A stretch of DNA of 64,000 bases from an uncultured Paracoccaceae bacterium (GCA_938092015.1 CALKOT010000005.1:28049-92048), one strand, 5' to 3'; numbered from the stretch's first letter, positions 52,743-63,268 are shown. Notes: generated from the sequence alone by a model not told the origin. Numbers and translations are program-made.

Positions 52743-53137
52743 TGGCGGAAACAAACCTCGACAAACTGATCGCCGGTATGTCGCCGGCGCTAGCGCCAGA
52801 TGTCTACGTATTCACGACATCAGAGTTTCCGCCTGACATCCCCTTCATCATGCGGTTTGAAGAGGCTGAAGGCAAAACGTTGATTGTCACCCGTACGGCG
52901 GCCAAAACCGCCGGGCTAAATTACGAATTTCCTAGCAGAATGATCACCCTGAATGTCCATTCATCTTTGGACGCCGTCGGCTTCATGGCGGTCATCGCTA
53001 CCGGGCTGGCAGCCGAAGGGATGGGTGTTAACCCTGTTGCAGGTTTTCACCATGATCACACCTTTGTACCTGAAGGTCGGGCCGAAGACGCCATGCGTGT
53101 ACTGACGACTATGGCCATAGACACGCATTCGTCCTAA
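52742..53137 (+). CDS. ACT_3 (DUF2241) domain protein
   Basis: A 131-residue protein with tandem ACT-like folds, matching the DUF2241/ACT_3 family (DVYVFTTSEFPPDIPFIMRF, TLIVTRTAAKTAGL, VNPVAGFHHDHTFVP). ACT domains often bind amino acids. It starts one base into the mipZ stop, so the two are coupled, but a division role is not shown. It may respond to a small ligand. Confidence 0.85.
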   Translation: MAETNLDKLIAGMSPALAPDVYVFTTSEFPPDIPFIMRFEEAEGKTLIVTRTAAKTAGLNYEFPSRMITLNVHSSLDAVGFMAVIATGLAAEGMGVNPVAGFHHDHTFVPEGRAEDAMRVLTTMAIDTHSS

Positions 53138-53176
53138 ACGCCACACGAATTGATGACTTAACGAAAAGAGGTTTCC

Positions 53177-54481
53177 ATGAGAATTGCAATGATCGGCACC
53201 GGCTATGTCGGCCTTGTTTCTGGGGTATGTTTTTCAGATTTCGGCCATGATGTTATTTGCGTCGACAAGGTCGATGCCAAGATCGACATGCTGAACAAGG
53301 GTGAAGTTCCAATTTACGAACCAGGCCTTGATACTTTGATGGCGAAAAATGTCGCCGCTGGCCGACTGACATTCACGAAAGATCTGGCGACTGCTGTTGC
53401 TGGGGCTGATGCAGTTTTTATCGCTGTTGGAACTCCGACGCGGCGCGGTGACGGCCACGCCGACCTTACATACGTGTATGCAGCCGCCGAAGAAGTTGCG
53501 CAGGCGCTGACCGGGTTTGCCGTGATTGTCACCAAATCAACGGTGCCGGTCGGAACCAACCGCGAAGTTGAACGGCGAATTCTGGCCGCGCGCCCGGATG
53601 CGCCATTCGCAGTTGCCTCTAACCCAGAATTTCTGCGTGAAGGCGCCGCAATTGACGATTTCATGCGACCCGATCGCGTAGTGGTTGGAGTTGAAAGTGA
53701 GCAAGCACTGCAAATATTGGAAGACATTTATCGGCCATTAAACCTGCGTAAGACGCCCATTGTCGTCACCACGCTGGAAAGCGCCGAAGTGATCAAATAC
53801 GCCGCCAACGCATTTCTAGCCACGAAAATCACCTTCATCAATGAGATTGCGGACCTTTGCGAAAAGGTAGGAGGCGATGTGCAGGAAGTCGCCAACGGCA
53901 TGGGTCTGGACAATCGGATCGGCGGTAAATTCCTCCACGCCGGACCGGGTTATGGCGGATCTTGCTTTCCAAAGGATACGTTGGCCCTCACCCGAACGGC
54001 GCAAGAACACAATGCTCCCATCCGGATCGTAAAAACAGTTATTGAAGTAAACGACGCCCGCAAACGGAAAATGGCTGAAAAGATAATAGACGCTTGCGAT
54101 GGCAAAGTTGCAGGCAAAAAAATCACCGTGCTTGGCGTGACGTTCAAACCAGACACTGACGATATGCGTGACGCGCCATCGCTAACAATCGTTCCAGCCC
54201 TGATAGGCGCGGGTGCTGACGTCGTTATCGTGGACCCCGAAGGTCGCAAAGAGGGAGAGGCCCTGTTGCCAGGCGCGACGTGGGAAGAAGATGTTTACCA
54301 AGCGGCGGCGGATGCGCACTGTATTGCTCTCTTAACCGAGTGGAATGAATTCCGTGGCCTCGACTTGCCCCGCTTAAACAAACTTATGAGCGGTGATGTC
54401 ATGGTAGATCTACGCAACGTATACCGACCAGACGTCGCGCGACGGGCTGGGTTTGAGTACGTTTCTGTTGGACGTCCTTAG
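53177..54481 (+). CDS. ugd: UDP-glucose 6-dehydrogenase
   Basis: A 434-residue NAD-dependent enzyme that makes UDP-glucuronate for surface polysaccharides. It has the GTGYVGLVSGVCFSDFGHDV dinucleotide site, KSTVPVGT, ASNPEFLREG and the catalytic cysteine in GGSCFPKDTLAL, then FKPDTDDMRDAPS. The length fits the family. AAGAGG lies 8 bases before the ATG. Its stop overlaps the stop of the convergent FG-GAP/RTX gene (TTAG). No glycosyltransferase cluster is nearby. Confidence 0.95.
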   Translation: MRIAMIGTGYVGLVSGVCFSDFGHDVICVDKVDAKIDMLNKGEVPIYEPGLDTLMAKNVAAGRLTFTKDLATAVAGADAVFIAVGTPTRRGDGHADLTYVYAAAEEVAQALTGFAVIVTKSTVPVGTNREVERRILAARPDAPFAVASNPEFLREGAAIDDFMRPDRVVVGVESEQALQILEDIYRPLNLRKTPIVVTTLESAEVIKYAANAFLATKITFINEIADLCEKVGGDVQEVANGMGLDNRIGGKFLHAGPGYGGSCFPKDTLALTRTAQEHNAPIRIVKTVIEVNDARKRKMAEKIIDACDGKVAGKKITVLGVTFKPDTDDMRDAPSLTIVPALIGAGADVVIVDPEGRKEGEALLPGATWEEDVYQAAADAHCIALLTEWNEFRGLDLPRLNKLMSGDVMVDLRNVYRPDVARRAGFEYVSVGRP

Positions 54482-56326
54482 AAAAGGAAGTCTTCCGGAG
54501 CAAACTCAGCAACGAGCGTATCCTCGACCGTAACGATGACGTTAGAGAACTGGATTTGCACGTCTTCGCCCGCTTGGAGGATTGCAAGATCAGCAAAGTC
54601 TTCAGCGCCTGACCTGATTTGTATTAGGTCTAGGCCAGACTGGTAATCGACCATCCGGTCTTTGCCAGAGCCCGTGCCAAAGACGAATGTATCGGGCCCA
54701 CGCCCGCCGGCAAGAACATCGTTACCGCGCCCACCGTCGAGCACATCTCTGCCTCCACCGCCTTCGAGGTTATCGCGACCGCCATCACCCCTCAGGGTGT
54801 CACTTCCACCATCACCAATGACATCATCCTTCCCGTGACCACCCGCTAGATGATCCTTGCCGCCGCCACCAAACAGCGTGTCCTTGCCGCCGCCACCGCG
54901 CAACATATCTTTCCCTCCGTTACCGATGAGCATGTCTTTGCCGCCGCCGCCGTCGATGCTGTCCGCACCGCCAAGACCCTTAACGGTATCGTTCCCCCGG
55001 GGTGCAAAAATCAGGTCGCCACCGCGGTTACCAACAATGTTTTCCGATTGTTTTGTATACTGGCCTTCAAACTCGGGGTGTCCAGTCTGCCGCGCCGTTG
55101 CAAGAAACTGATCCCCTTCGAATTCGTACGTCTCAGCAAAACGAATATTTGCACCATCCAGAATGACGGAATTATCACCGGAACTTAGATATCCCTCTAT
55201 AGCCGGATAATCTTCCCCTGTTATCGGCATGAAGCTGCCAAATCCCGTATTCATCAGAAAGATCGGGCGGCCCGATTCAACCGCGAAGTTCAGAAAGATA
55301 TCGTCTTCGCCGTCGCCGTTCACATCAGCAATCCGCAGGAATTAGGCCCACTGTTCATTGATGTTTTCGGTTTTTCCAATCAAACGCGAAGATGCCTCAT
55401 CAACAAATGATCCATCTTCTTGCTGGATCAGCATCTGAATGCTCCACCCTTCGTAGGACGTGGTTGTTTGCAACAAGAGGATGTCCTGCAAGCCATCCTT
55501 GTTGATATCGAAGGTTTGGATGTCCTGGGTCAGTGAATAAAAGTCTCCGCCAACGATCTTCGGCGCTATTTCGAAAACACGGTCATCGAAAAAACCACCC
55601 GCGCCGTCGTTGAAAAAAATCTTGTTCACCTCGTTTCCGCCAGTCTCGTCTTGCCCAAGGATCAGATCGTTTGCGCCATCGCCATTAACGTCGGCCAAAT
55701 GCGAAGACAGATACCGGTTAGGCATCGGCAATGAGAGGCCCGTCGCAACGCTTCCGGGCAGTAGTTCCCGGTTAAGCGCGAACCGCGCCGTTCCGTCGTT
55801 GATCAAGAAGTAAGATTCGATGAGGCCGAAACCGGAGATATTTCCAACATAGAGGTCAATATCGCCATCGCCGTCCACATCTCCCGCAGTGACGAAATGA
55901 GAAAAGTCACTGACGGTTGGCAGACGATCAGTGACGTCACGAAAACCACCTCGACCATTACCTAACAACAACTGGCTTTGCCCGCCGAGGAAAGGTTCGA
56001 AGTCCAGGCCCTGCTCTGCTATGAAAATGTCGAGGATGTCATCGCCGTTGAAATCTTCTACAGCCAGCTCGCGAGGTCCTTGCGCCGTGGGTCGCGCACC
56101 GGGTGCGATATCAAAGCCTCCCCGCTTGTCATTGATCAGAATAACGCCTTCTTGAGGGCCTGCGTTAGGTCGATCGGAAAAAAAACGCTCCAATTGCGAC
56201 CAAGTCGTCAAAGCCGTCGCCATTTACATCGGCGGCATAAGACGCGAGGTTGGCGATTGGAGGGATGTTGAGGGTTTCAACTTCGACCTCAGCTGAAACG
56301 CTGGGTCTGGACACACCAAAAGTCAT
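54478..56326 (-). pseudogene. FG-GAP/VCBS and hemolysin-type calcium-binding repeat protein, doubly broken
   Basis: Leftward from ATG 56326 the protein has FG-GAP-like repeats (DVNGDGFDDLVAIG, DFNGDDILDIFIAEQG, DVDGDGDIDLYVGN, DVNGDGANDLILGQ, DINKDGLQDILLL), a last DVNGDGEDDIFLN, then RTX GGxGxDxLxG calcium repeats (54600-55050) and a closing domain. It would be about 615 residues, exported by a type I system. Two lesions occur: a run of eight T (A on the plus strand, 56177-56184) where seven are needed, and TAA (55342-55344) in frame between WA and FLRIADVNGD. The pieces remaining are 55342-56223 and 54478-55323. No signal peptide is seen, as expected for type I export. Confidence 0.85.
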
Positions 56327-56468
56327 GTTCGTTACTCTCTGCAATTCTACTATAGGCTGCCTTTTTGCAGGCTTTGTACCAATCTAAAGTGATTGATCGC
56401 ACAGCGCGTCTCCGCCACAAGTCTTGACGCGGCGAAACACGATTTACATTTGGCATTGTCGGTCAGCT

Positions 56469-57815
56469 TTAGTGCGACACAGCTTCCGTAGCGAAACATT
56501 CTTTCCCACGCGCTCGCAATGCTGTGCATGCGGTTTTGGCCCCAGATTGATCAAATCCCGTCAGCTGAGCTCGCCACGCCTGCTGACCTGATAATTCAGT
56601 CTCCAGCACATCTCGGCCTGCGCTTTGCAAACCATTGATGTCCGACAAAGCTACGCTCGCAAGCTCTGCGATCGCAGTCTCTTCGCGGGCGAAGACGCCC
56701 AACTGAACCGCCCAGCCGGAGAGAGCCTGTTTGTCAGATGCAGGCTTCTCTGGCTTTGGCTGAGGTGTTGTCGCCAGTAGTAGCGGTGATTCCCCCCCCG
56801 GTCGGCGTAATGGCGAGGGGCTAACCAGCGGCGCATATGCTGACAGCTTGATCGGCAGGTTGCTCGCATGTGCCGCCGGTGCAATGGCATTACCCAGTTC
56901 CACCCCCGCACGCGCAATCAATGATCGCTGCGTACCAGGCCGCGGTATCGGAAGTGGACTGCGACTGGTTGCGACCCGGGAAGTTTTGACGACGGCTGCG
57001 TGCCGCGGGGCGCGTTTGAAGCCCATATCAAGCAATTCTGCGACGCGCCTATTGCGGGAACGGCTGGATTTTCCGCCAAACACAACCGCAATGATCCGTT
57101 TTGAGCCGCGCTTTGCCGACGACACGAGATTGAAACCTGCAGCGTTAGTATAGCCTGTCTTGATCCCGTCTGCGCCTTCGTACGCTGACAATAGCCGACG
57201 GTTCGTTGAATATACCGTTTTCCCGTAGGTGCGCGTCTTCTTACGCCCAAACAGGTTGTAGTACTGAGGGTAATCATAAAACAGCCGCCGCCCCAGGATC
57301 GCCATGTCACGGGCTGTTGATCGCTGGCCAGAATGCGTCAGGCCAGAAGCGTTGCGGAATGTTGTGTTTTTCATTCCCAGTTTGCGCGCCTTCTTGGTCA
57401 TCAGGTTTGCAAACGCGATCTCAGACCCGCCAATCGCTTCACCCAGCGCTACTGAGGCGTCGTTAGCTGATTTGACCGCCGTCGCCCGGATGAGATCCTT
57501 GATGGTGACGCGCCGTCCTGCTTTCAGCCCAATCTTGGACGGTACCTGGCGCGCCGCCCTTCTGGACACACGAACCTTTTGGTCCAATCGCAACTCACCC
57601 GTACGCACTGCTTCAAACGCAAGATAAAGCGTCATCATCTTGGTCAATGAAGCCGGGTGAAGTTTTCTATCTGCAGACCGCGCATGCAGCACTTCGCCGG
57701 TGCGCGCATCCATTACCAGCGCCGCATAGGGCGCAGCATCACCGCGAATTGGGGCAATGCACAATACCAACAAAGCAACGGCGATAGACGCCATTGTCTT
57801 GCGAAGACCAATCAT
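56469..57815 (-). CDS. D-alanyl-D-alanine carboxypeptidase (S11) with C-terminal SPOR domain
   Basis: A 448-residue periplasmic penicillin-binding protein. A signal peptide (residues 1-28) ends before AAPYAALVMD. The catalytic motifs are SLTK (Ser56, Lys59), SAN (116-118) and KTG in DGIKTGYTNAAG (about 218). A basic linker leads to a C-terminal SPOR domain (AVQLGVFAREETAIAELASV onward), which directs proteins to denuded septal glycan. It trims the pentapeptide terminal D-Ala. It lies 142 bases from the FG-GAP/RTX gene, and that gap holds no gene. Confidence 0.94.
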   Translation of the reverse strand: MIGLRKTMASIAVALLVLCIAPIRGDAAPYAALVMDARTGEVLHARSADRKLHPASLTKMMTLYLAFEAVRTGELRLDQKVRVSRRAARQVPSKIGLKAGRRVTIKDLIRATAVKSANDASVALGEAIGGSEIAFANLMTKKARKLGMKNTTFRNASGLTHSGQRSTARDMAILGRRLFYDYPQYYNLFGRKKTRTYGKTVYSTNRRLLSAYEGADGIKTGYTNAAGFNLVSSAKRGSKRIIAVVFGGKSSRSRNRRVAELLDMGFKRAPRHAAVVKTSRVATSRSPLPIPRPGTQRSLIARAGVELGNAIAPAAHASNLPIKLSAYAPLVSPSPLRRPGGESPLLLATTPQPKPEKPASDKQALSGWAVQLGVFAREETAIAELASVALSDINGLQSAGRDVLETELSGQQAWRAQLTGFDQSGAKTACTALRARGKECFATEAVSH

Positions 57816-57975
57816 GTCGACCTCGCGCCTGTAATTTTCCCTGCAGTGGCAATGCTCTGTCGGCGTGCTCTACTGCTTGATTTGAATTAAGCGTAACACC
57901 TAATTGACTAATTGGGAATAAAAATCCAAGCCAGATTTTTGGGGCCTACCTGCCCCCAAGGGCAATATCCAATTG

Positions 57976-58009
57976 TGCATTGCAACATTTTCCTTGACGC
58001 ACTGCAACA
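57976..58009. promoter_or_regulatory. two PhaR-like boxes before the phasin gene
   Basis: TGCATTGCAACA (57976-57987) and CGCACTGCAACA (57998-58009) are near-identical direct repeats 22 bases apart, about two helical turns, resembling the TGC-rich sites of PhaR in Rhodobacterales. The second overlaps a -35-like TTGACG (57994-57999). The rest of the 248-base gap holds no gene. Confidence 0.65.
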
Positions 58010-58063
58010 TCTCACCGTAGACGGTCACAGAGTTCGAATCTTATCATTGACGGAGATCTTGTT

Positions 58064-58501
58064 ATGCCTAACGCCAAAAACGCTGCAAAAAAAGTTGAAA
58101 CCCTTGTTGATGACGCGCAGAAAGCTGCGACCGAGGGTTACGAGAAGATCGCTAAGGGCTTCGAAGATGTCGCGGCCTTCAACCAGGACAACATCGACGC
58201 GTTGGTCAAATCTTCAGGTGTCGCTGTCAAAGCCGCTGAAGAAATGAACGCAGAGTGGATGTCTTTCTCAAAGAAAAGCATGCAGGAAGGCGTCGCAGCC
58301 GCCAAAGAGATGACTTCAGTGAAATCAGTTCCTGAATTCGTCGAAAAGCAGGCTGATCTCGCCAAAGCGTCTTTCGATGCATTCGTTAAGCAGAGCGCCC
58401 GTTTCAACGAAATGTACCTTGCGGCTGCAAAAGACGTTTTTGCGCCTTTGTCTCATCGTGCTTCGGCCACTGCCGATATGGCGAAAAACCTACGCCCCTA
58501 A
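58064..58501 (+). CDS. phasin family protein (PHB granule-associated)
   Basis: A 145-residue phasin that coats poly(3-hydroxybutyrate) granules. It is all helix, with the Phasin_2-like stretch EKIAKGFEDVAAFNQDNIDA and VKSVPEFVEKQADLAKASFD, and has no membrane segment. The length is typical. GGAG lies 8 bases before the ATG. PhaR-type boxes upstream and a strong terminator downstream indicate a single-gene unit that is derepressed when granules form. Confidence 0.92.
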   Translation: MPNAKNAAKKVETLVDDAQKAATEGYEKIAKGFEDVAAFNQDNIDALVKSSGVAVKAAEEMNAEWMSFSKKSMQEGVAAAKEMTSVKSVPEFVEKQADLAKASFDAFVKQSARFNEMYLAAAKDVFAPLSHRASATADMAKNLRP

Positions 58502-58524
58502 GACAATCTTAACATGGTTCAGCG

Positions 58525-58548
58525 AAAAGGGGGCTCTGGCCCCCTTTT
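58525..58548 (+). terminator. rho-independent terminator after phasin gene
   Basis: AAAAGGGGGC and GCCCCCTTTT form a 10-base perfect stem with a TCTG loop, followed by CTTGTTT. It ends the phasin unit 24 bases after its stop. Confidence 0.92.
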
Positions 58549-58606
58549 CTTGTTTCAGGCTGATACTATATAATCGGCTCTCCAACCAAGGATAGCAGCG
58601 ATTCAC

Positions 58607-58963
58607 ATGACCTCTTCGCCAAACATGGCAAACGACGACAATCGCCCCGATCAGGGCGAAGGCGAAGGCGTCGATACGGTCATTGTCGCCAAGCCAAAAT
58701 CCAAGACGCAGCGCCCTTCCATGTACAAAGTGCTGCTTCTGAATGACGACTACACCCCGATGGAATTTGTAGTTCTGGTGCTGGAACGCTTTTTTGGAAT
58801 CACAAATCAGCACGCCGTCGAATTGATGCTCACGGTTCATCGCCGTGGCGTAGCGGTCGTAGGGGTGTTTTCCTTTGAGGTGGCTGAAACGAAAGTGACC
58901 CAGGTCATGGACTTTGCGAGGCAAAATCAGCACCCTCTGCAATGCACCATGGAAAAAGAGTAA
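58607..58963 (+). CDS. clpS: ATP-dependent Clp protease adaptor ClpS
   Basis: A 118-residue adaptor that delivers N-degron substrates to ClpAP. The core motif [40 protein letters not shown] and the closing [15 protein letters not shown] are the canonical ClpS features. The N-terminal 35 residues are flexible and acidic. It lies 124 bases before clpA, the usual order. Confidence 0.97.
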   Translation: MTSSPNMANDDNRPDQGEGEGVDTVIVAKPKSKTQRPSMYKVLLLNDDYTPMEFVVLVLERFFGITNQHAVELMLTVHRRGVAVVGVFSFEVAETKVTQVMDFARQNQHPLQCTMEKE

Positions 58964-59087
58964 ATCGTAATCTTTTGCGATTTCTTTGGTCCGGCGCCTT
59001 GATCCGGTGCTGACAAGCCCGAAATAAAATGGTGTGATCCGGTGACGGGGCGCCTGTGCCCCGAAACCTTTCTGCGAGGTTGAGCAT

Positions 59088-61406
59088 ATGCCGTCATTTA
59101 CCAAACCCCTTGAAGAGGCGATTCATCGCGCGCTTGGCCTTGCAAATGAGCGCCGCCATGAACTCGCGACACTTGAACATTTGCTGCTGTCGCTGGTGGA
59201 TGAACCAGAGGCGGCTGGCGTGATGAAAGCGTGCGGTGTTGATCTCGATGCCTTGCGGACCGCCCTGACCAAGTTCGTTGATGAAGAGCTCGATACGCTC
59301 GTCAGCGATATTGAAGGATCTGAGGCTGCGCCAACAACCGGTTTTCAGCGCGTGATACAGCGCGCCGCGATCCATGTTCAATCTTCAGGTCGGTCGGAGG
59401 TGACTGGCGCAAATGTGCTTGTCGCGATCTTTGCAGAGCGTGAAAGCCACGCTGCGTTCTTTCTGCAAGAACAGGACATGACCCGCTATGATGCAGTAAA
59501 TTATATCAGCCATGGTGTAGCTAAAGACCCAGCCTACGGTGAAGCGCGCTCAGTGCGCGGTGCAGAAGATACGGAAGAGCAGGACGAAACGAAGGGTCGG
59601 GCCGAGAAGGAGGAAAGCGCGCTTTCGAAGTATTGTGTCGATCTCAATGCAAAATCGCGTAAAGGCGATGTTGATCCACTGATCGGTCGGCATGAAGAAG
59701 TTGAACGCTGCATTCAGGTTCTTTGCCGCCGTCGCAAGAACAACCCTCTGCTGGTTGGCGACCCGGGCGTAGGTAAAACTGCTATCGCAGAAGGCTTGGC
59801 CAAACTGATTGTTGAAGGCGAAACACCAGATGTGCTTGCCAATTCGACGATTTTCAGCCTCGACATGGGCGCACTGCTTGCCGGCACACGCTATCGCGGC
59901 GATTTTGAAGAACGGCTAAAGGCAGTTGTGAAAGAACTTGAGGATCACGACGACGCGATCCTGTTCATCGACGAAATCCACACCGTGATCGGAGCCGGTG
60001 CAACATCCGGCGGTGCGATGGATGCCTCCAACCTGCTGAAACCGGCGCTACAGTCTGGTGGGCTGCGTTGCATGGGCTCAACCACGTACAAAGAGTTTCG
60101 CCAGCATTTTGAAAAAGACCGGGCGCTTTCCCGCCGCTTTCAGAAAATCGACGTCAAAGAACCGAACCTTGATGATGCGGTGAAAATCCTTCGTGGCTTG
60201 AAACCGTATTTTGAAGATCACCACGAGGTAACTTATACAGACGACGCTGTGAAAACGGCTGTCGATTTAGCTGCTCGCTATATCAACGATCGTAAGCTGC
60301 CAGATTCGGCAATCGATGTGATTGATGAGGCTGGCGCCGCCCAACATGTTGTTGCGGAAGAACTTCGCAAGAAGACAATCGGCACGCCGGAAATTGAAGA
60401 CGTGGTCGCAAAAATCGCCCGCATCCCACCAAAAACAGTCTCGAAAGACGATACCGAGTTGCTGAAAGGTCTGGAGACGAAGCTGAAGCGCGTTGTGTTC
60501 GGACAAGACAATGCCATCGATTCGCTAGCCTCCGCGATCAAGCTGGCACGCGCCGGCCTGCGTGAGCCTGAAAAGCCGATCGGTTCCTATCTGTTCGCGG
60601 GTCCAACAGGGGTCGGCAAGACAGAAGTAGCCAAACAATTGGCCGATAATCTGGGCGTGGAGCTGTTGCGCTTTGATATGTCCGAATACATGGAGAAACA
60701 CTCTGTTAGCCGTCTGATTGGCGCCCCTCCGGGCTATGTCGGCTTTGATCAGGGCGGCCTTCTGACTGATGGCGTCGATCAGCATCCGCATGTGGTGTTA
60801 CTGCTTGATGAGATCGAAAAAGCACACCCGGATGTTTTCAACATCCTTTTGCAGGTCATGGATCACGGCAAGCTAACCGATCACAATGGCAAGTCAGTCG
60901 ATTTCCGCAATGTCGTACTGATCATGACGTCCAATGCTGGCGCGGCGGAACAAGCCTCAACTGCCATCGGTTTTGGGCGCGATCGGAAAGTTGGCGAAGA
61001 CATCGCGGCGATTGAACGTGCATTCAGCCCAGAGTTCCGCAATCGCCTGGACGCCGTCATTTCGTTTGGCCCGTTGCCTCGCGAAGTGATCCTACAAGTT
61101 GTCGAAAAATTCGTTCTCCAACTCGAAGCGCAGCTTTTGGATCGTGGCGTTTCCATCGAACTTTCCAAAGGCGCCGCCGAATGGCTCGCGAATAAAGGCT
61201 ATGATGACAAGATGGGCGCGCGTCCACTTGGCCGAGTAATACAAGAGCATATCAAGAAGCCACTGGCGGAAGAGCTGCTATTTGGCAAGCTGGCCAAAGG
61301 CGGTCTGGTTAAGGTGAAGATGAAGGGGGGCAAACTGTTCCTCGACATCCAAGCCGATGATCGCGCGATACCAGAAGACAAGAAGCCACTTCTCACGGCT
61401 GAATGA
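59088..61406 (+). CDS. clpA: ATP-dependent Clp protease ATP-binding subunit ClpA
   Basis: A 772-residue AAA+ unfoldase that works with ClpP and the adaptor ClpS. It has an N-domain (residues 1-145, ClpS docking), AAA-1 with [13 protein letters not shown] and the pore loop [12 protein letters not shown], and AAA-2 with [14 protein letters not shown] and [18 protein letters not shown]. The length is typical of alphaproteobacterial ClpA. GAGGTTGAG lies before the ATG. A small GGGGC/GCCCC stem sits just upstream. Its stop overlaps the M23 peptidase start (ATGA). Confidence 0.97.
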   Translation: MPSFTKPLEEAIHRALGLANERRHELATLEHLLLSLVDEPEAAGVMKACGVDLDALRTALTKFVDEELDTLVSDIEGSEAAPTTGFQRVIQRAAIHVQSSGRSEVTGANVLVAIFAERESHAAFFLQEQDMTRYDAVNYISHGVAKDPAYGEARSVRGAEDTEEQDETKGRAEKEESALSKYCVDLNAKSRKGDVDPLIGRHEEVERCIQVLCRRRKNNPLLVGDPGVGKTAIAEGLAKLIVEGETPDVLANSTIFSLDMGALLAGTRYRGDFEERLKAVVKELEDHDDAILFIDEIHTVIGAGATSGGAMDASNLLKPALQSGGLRCMGSTTYKEFRQHFEKDRALSRRFQKIDVKEPNLDDAVKILRGLKPYFEDHHEVTYTDDAVKTAVDLAARYINDRKLPDSAIDVIDEAGAAQHVVAEELRKKTIGTPEIEDVVAKIARIPPKTVSKDDTELLKGLETKLKRVVFGQDNAIDSLASAIKLARAGLREPEKPIGSYLFAGPTGVGKTEVAKQLADNLGVELLRFDMSEYMEKHSVSRLIGAPPGYVGFDQGGLLTDGVDQHPHVVLLLDEIEKAHPDVFNILLQVMDHGKLTDHNGKSVDFRNVVLIMTSNAGAAEQASTAIGFGRDRKVGEDIAAIERAFSPEFRNRLDAVISFGPLPREVILQVVEKFVLQLEAQLLDRGVSIELSKGAAEWLANKGYDDKMGARPLGRVIQEHIKKPLAEELLFGKLAKGGLVKVKMKGGKLFLDIQADDRAIPEDKKPLLTAE

Positions 61407-62392
61407 TCCGTATCGGCGCCGTTTTCTCGCTGATTGCGGGGGCGGTGGCGATCGGTTTCCTACTCGATAACCCTGAAGAAACCGGCAAACCTATCCTTGG
61501 ATTGCCGGTAGACTGCAATATGGGTGAGCGTTGCTATATCCAGTCATTCGTAGATCGCGACCCTGGGCCGGGCGCCGCAGATTATGCCTGCGGTTCGCTG
61601 TCCTATGATGGGCATAAGGGCGTAGATTTTCGTGTCGCAACCTTCGTCGAGATGATGAAGGGCATCGACATAATCGCTGCAGCGCCGGGGCAAGTGCGGG
61701 CGACGCGCGATGGAATTGATGACTTGGGGGTCGATCACTACCCACTTGGTCAGGATTGCGGAAATGCAGTTGTCATCGCCCATGATAATGGATGGGAGAC
61801 GCAATATTGCCACCTCGCCAAGGGGTCGGTCTCTGTCAATGCGGAAGATTTGGTTGAGACTGGCGACTTGCTGGGAAAAATGGGGTTTTCTGGACGAACG
61901 GAGTTTCCCCACCTTCATCTCAGTGTTCGCAAAGACGGCGCACCGGTCGACCCATTTGACGGTCAAGAGATAACGCTATCTTGCGAAGCTTCTGATGCCG
62001 ATAGTTTGTGGTCAACAGATGCAAAGCAGGACCTTTCCTACCAACCTGGCGGAATTGTCGATATCGGGATCACCAATGCTCGGCCGACGTTGACCGCCAT
62101 TCGTCACGGAAATCAGGCGATTGCGCAAAGAGCTTCGCAAAAGAACCTGCTCATCTGGGCCCGGTTCTTTGGTGTTCGAATGGGCGATCAGTTAGAGCTT
62201 CATCTGATTGGACCAGATGGTGAGATTGTCAGCGACATCACAGAAATAGCACGCAATCGCGCCGAAGAGATGCGCTATGCAGGCCGAAAGGCTCTGAACG
62301 GTTGGACGAAAGGACAGTACCGCGCCCGCGCTGCTATAATACGTGCTGGCAGATTGTTCGACAGCGAAGATCAGGTTTTCGTCCTGAACTAA
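61403..62392 (+). CDS. M23 (LytM-type) metallopeptidase family protein
   Basis: A 329-residue peptidase. A short N-terminal hydrophobic segment (VFSLIAGAVAIGFLLD) serves as signal or anchor. The M23 core has HKGVDFR (with His and Asp zinc ligands) and HLHLSVRKDG (the last His), around residues 70-190, followed by a 140-residue beta-rich domain (VDIGITNARPTLTAI onward). It would cut peptide cross-bridges of murein, or be an EnvC-like activator; the zinc ligands look intact. The 4-base overlap with clpA suggests coupled translation, without proven functional link. Confidence 0.88.
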   Translation: MIRIGAVFSLIAGAVAIGFLLDNPEETGKPILGLPVDCNMGERCYIQSFVDRDPGPGAADYACGSLSYDGHKGVDFRVATFVEMMKGIDIIAAAPGQVRATRDGIDDLGVDHYPLGQDCGNAVVIAHDNGWETQYCHLAKGSVSVNAEDLVETGDLLGKMGFSGRTEFPHLHLSVRKDGAPVDPFDGQEITLSCEASDADSLWSTDAKQDLSYQPGGIVDIGITNARPTLTAIRHGNQAIAQRASQKNLLIWARFFGVRMGDQLELHLIGPDGEIVSDITEIARNRAEEMRYAGRKALNGWTKGQYRARAAIIRAGRLFDSEDQVFVLN

Positions 62393-62395
62393 AAG

Positions 62396-63157
62396 CTATG
62401 CGGCTTTCCGCATCCGCCATGTACGCGCCGCTTCGCCGAAGGCGCCAAACATTTTGGCGGAAACTTCGTCTATCGTTGGCTCATATTCGGCATGCCATTG
62501 TACGCCCAACACAAATCCGGGCGCAGATGGCATCGAAATTGCTTCGATGGTGCCATCTTCTGCCAAACCTTCCAAAGCAATACCCGCGCCAAGATCGATA
62601 CAAGCCTGACCATGCAGCGAGTTCGTCTGAATCTCGGAAACTCCAAGAAGCCGTTCCAGATAACCGCCTTTGGTCAATGTCACCTTGTGGCGTTTCTTGA
62701 AGATAAGTTCGATGTCCCGGCAATCCTTTGGCATTCGGTGGTTCATTTTGCCAGGTAGATCGCGGACTTCAGGGTGCAGCGTACCACCAAAGGCGACATT
62801 GATTTCCTGGATCCCGCGGCAAACCCCTAGCACCGGCATGCCAGCCGCTACCGCGGCACGTGTTAGTGGCAGAACAACTTCATCGCGGCCAGTGTCGAAC
62901 GGCCCATGACCTTCAGTTTCTTCATGCCCGTAATAGGATGGATGAACATTCGGTCGCCCGCCTGTCAGCAAGACCCCATCCAGAATGTTCATAAGTGTAA
63001 TCGTTTCAACAGCACTTGGATCGCCCGGAATAATGATAGCGCTGCAGCCCGACGCCTCAACAATGGCTTCTACATTCCGCAGACCGGTCGCTTGAACATG
63101 ATAAGTCTCATTTATCAGGGACTGGTTGGCGGCGATGCCGATCAACGGGCGGTTCAT
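62396..63157 (-). CDS. gamma-glutamyl-gamma-aminobutyrate hydrolase family (C26) amidase
   Basis: A 253-residue class I glutamine amidotransferase-like hydrolase (peptidase C26, PuuD type). The nucleophile is the Cys in LGVCRGIQEINVAFGG, and the His is in GVQWHAEYEP. PuuD releases GABA in putrescine breakdown; the specificity here is inferred. The ATG at 63157 has AGGA 9 bases upstream, so the extension to 63193 is not used. It is convergent with the M23 gene (3 bases apart). Confidence 0.9.
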   Translation of the reverse strand: MNRPLIGIAANQSLINETYHVQATGLRNVEAIVEASGCSAIIIPGDPSAVETITLMNILDGVLLTGGRPNVHPSYYGHEETEGHGPFDTGRDEVVLPLTRAAVAAGMPVLGVCRGIQEINVAFGGTLHPEVRDLPGKMNHRMPKDCRDIELIFKKRHKVTLTKGGYLERLLGVSEIQTNSLHGQACIDLGAGIALEGLAEDGTIEAISMPSAPGFVLGVQWHAEYEPTIDEVSAKMFGAFGEAARTWRMRKAA

Positions 63158-63268
63158 GTAGCGTTTCCTCTCGTAACTCACAGAAAAATGCATCAGGTCG
63201 GTCGAACATGCAAACTAGCGCCTTTTCGTATGAGTTACACGCCTTTATGGTCACCTTCGCCCCTAAGC

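Noticed and set aside
54600..55050. CRISPR-like repeat array
   Set aside because: The repeats are in-frame 27-base-type units coding for GGxGxDxL calcium motifs, not direct repeats with unique spacers.
54850..55188. Plus-strand open frame in the RTX region
   Set aside because: Produced by the complement of the GGxGxD repeats; low-complexity Ala/Pro strings.
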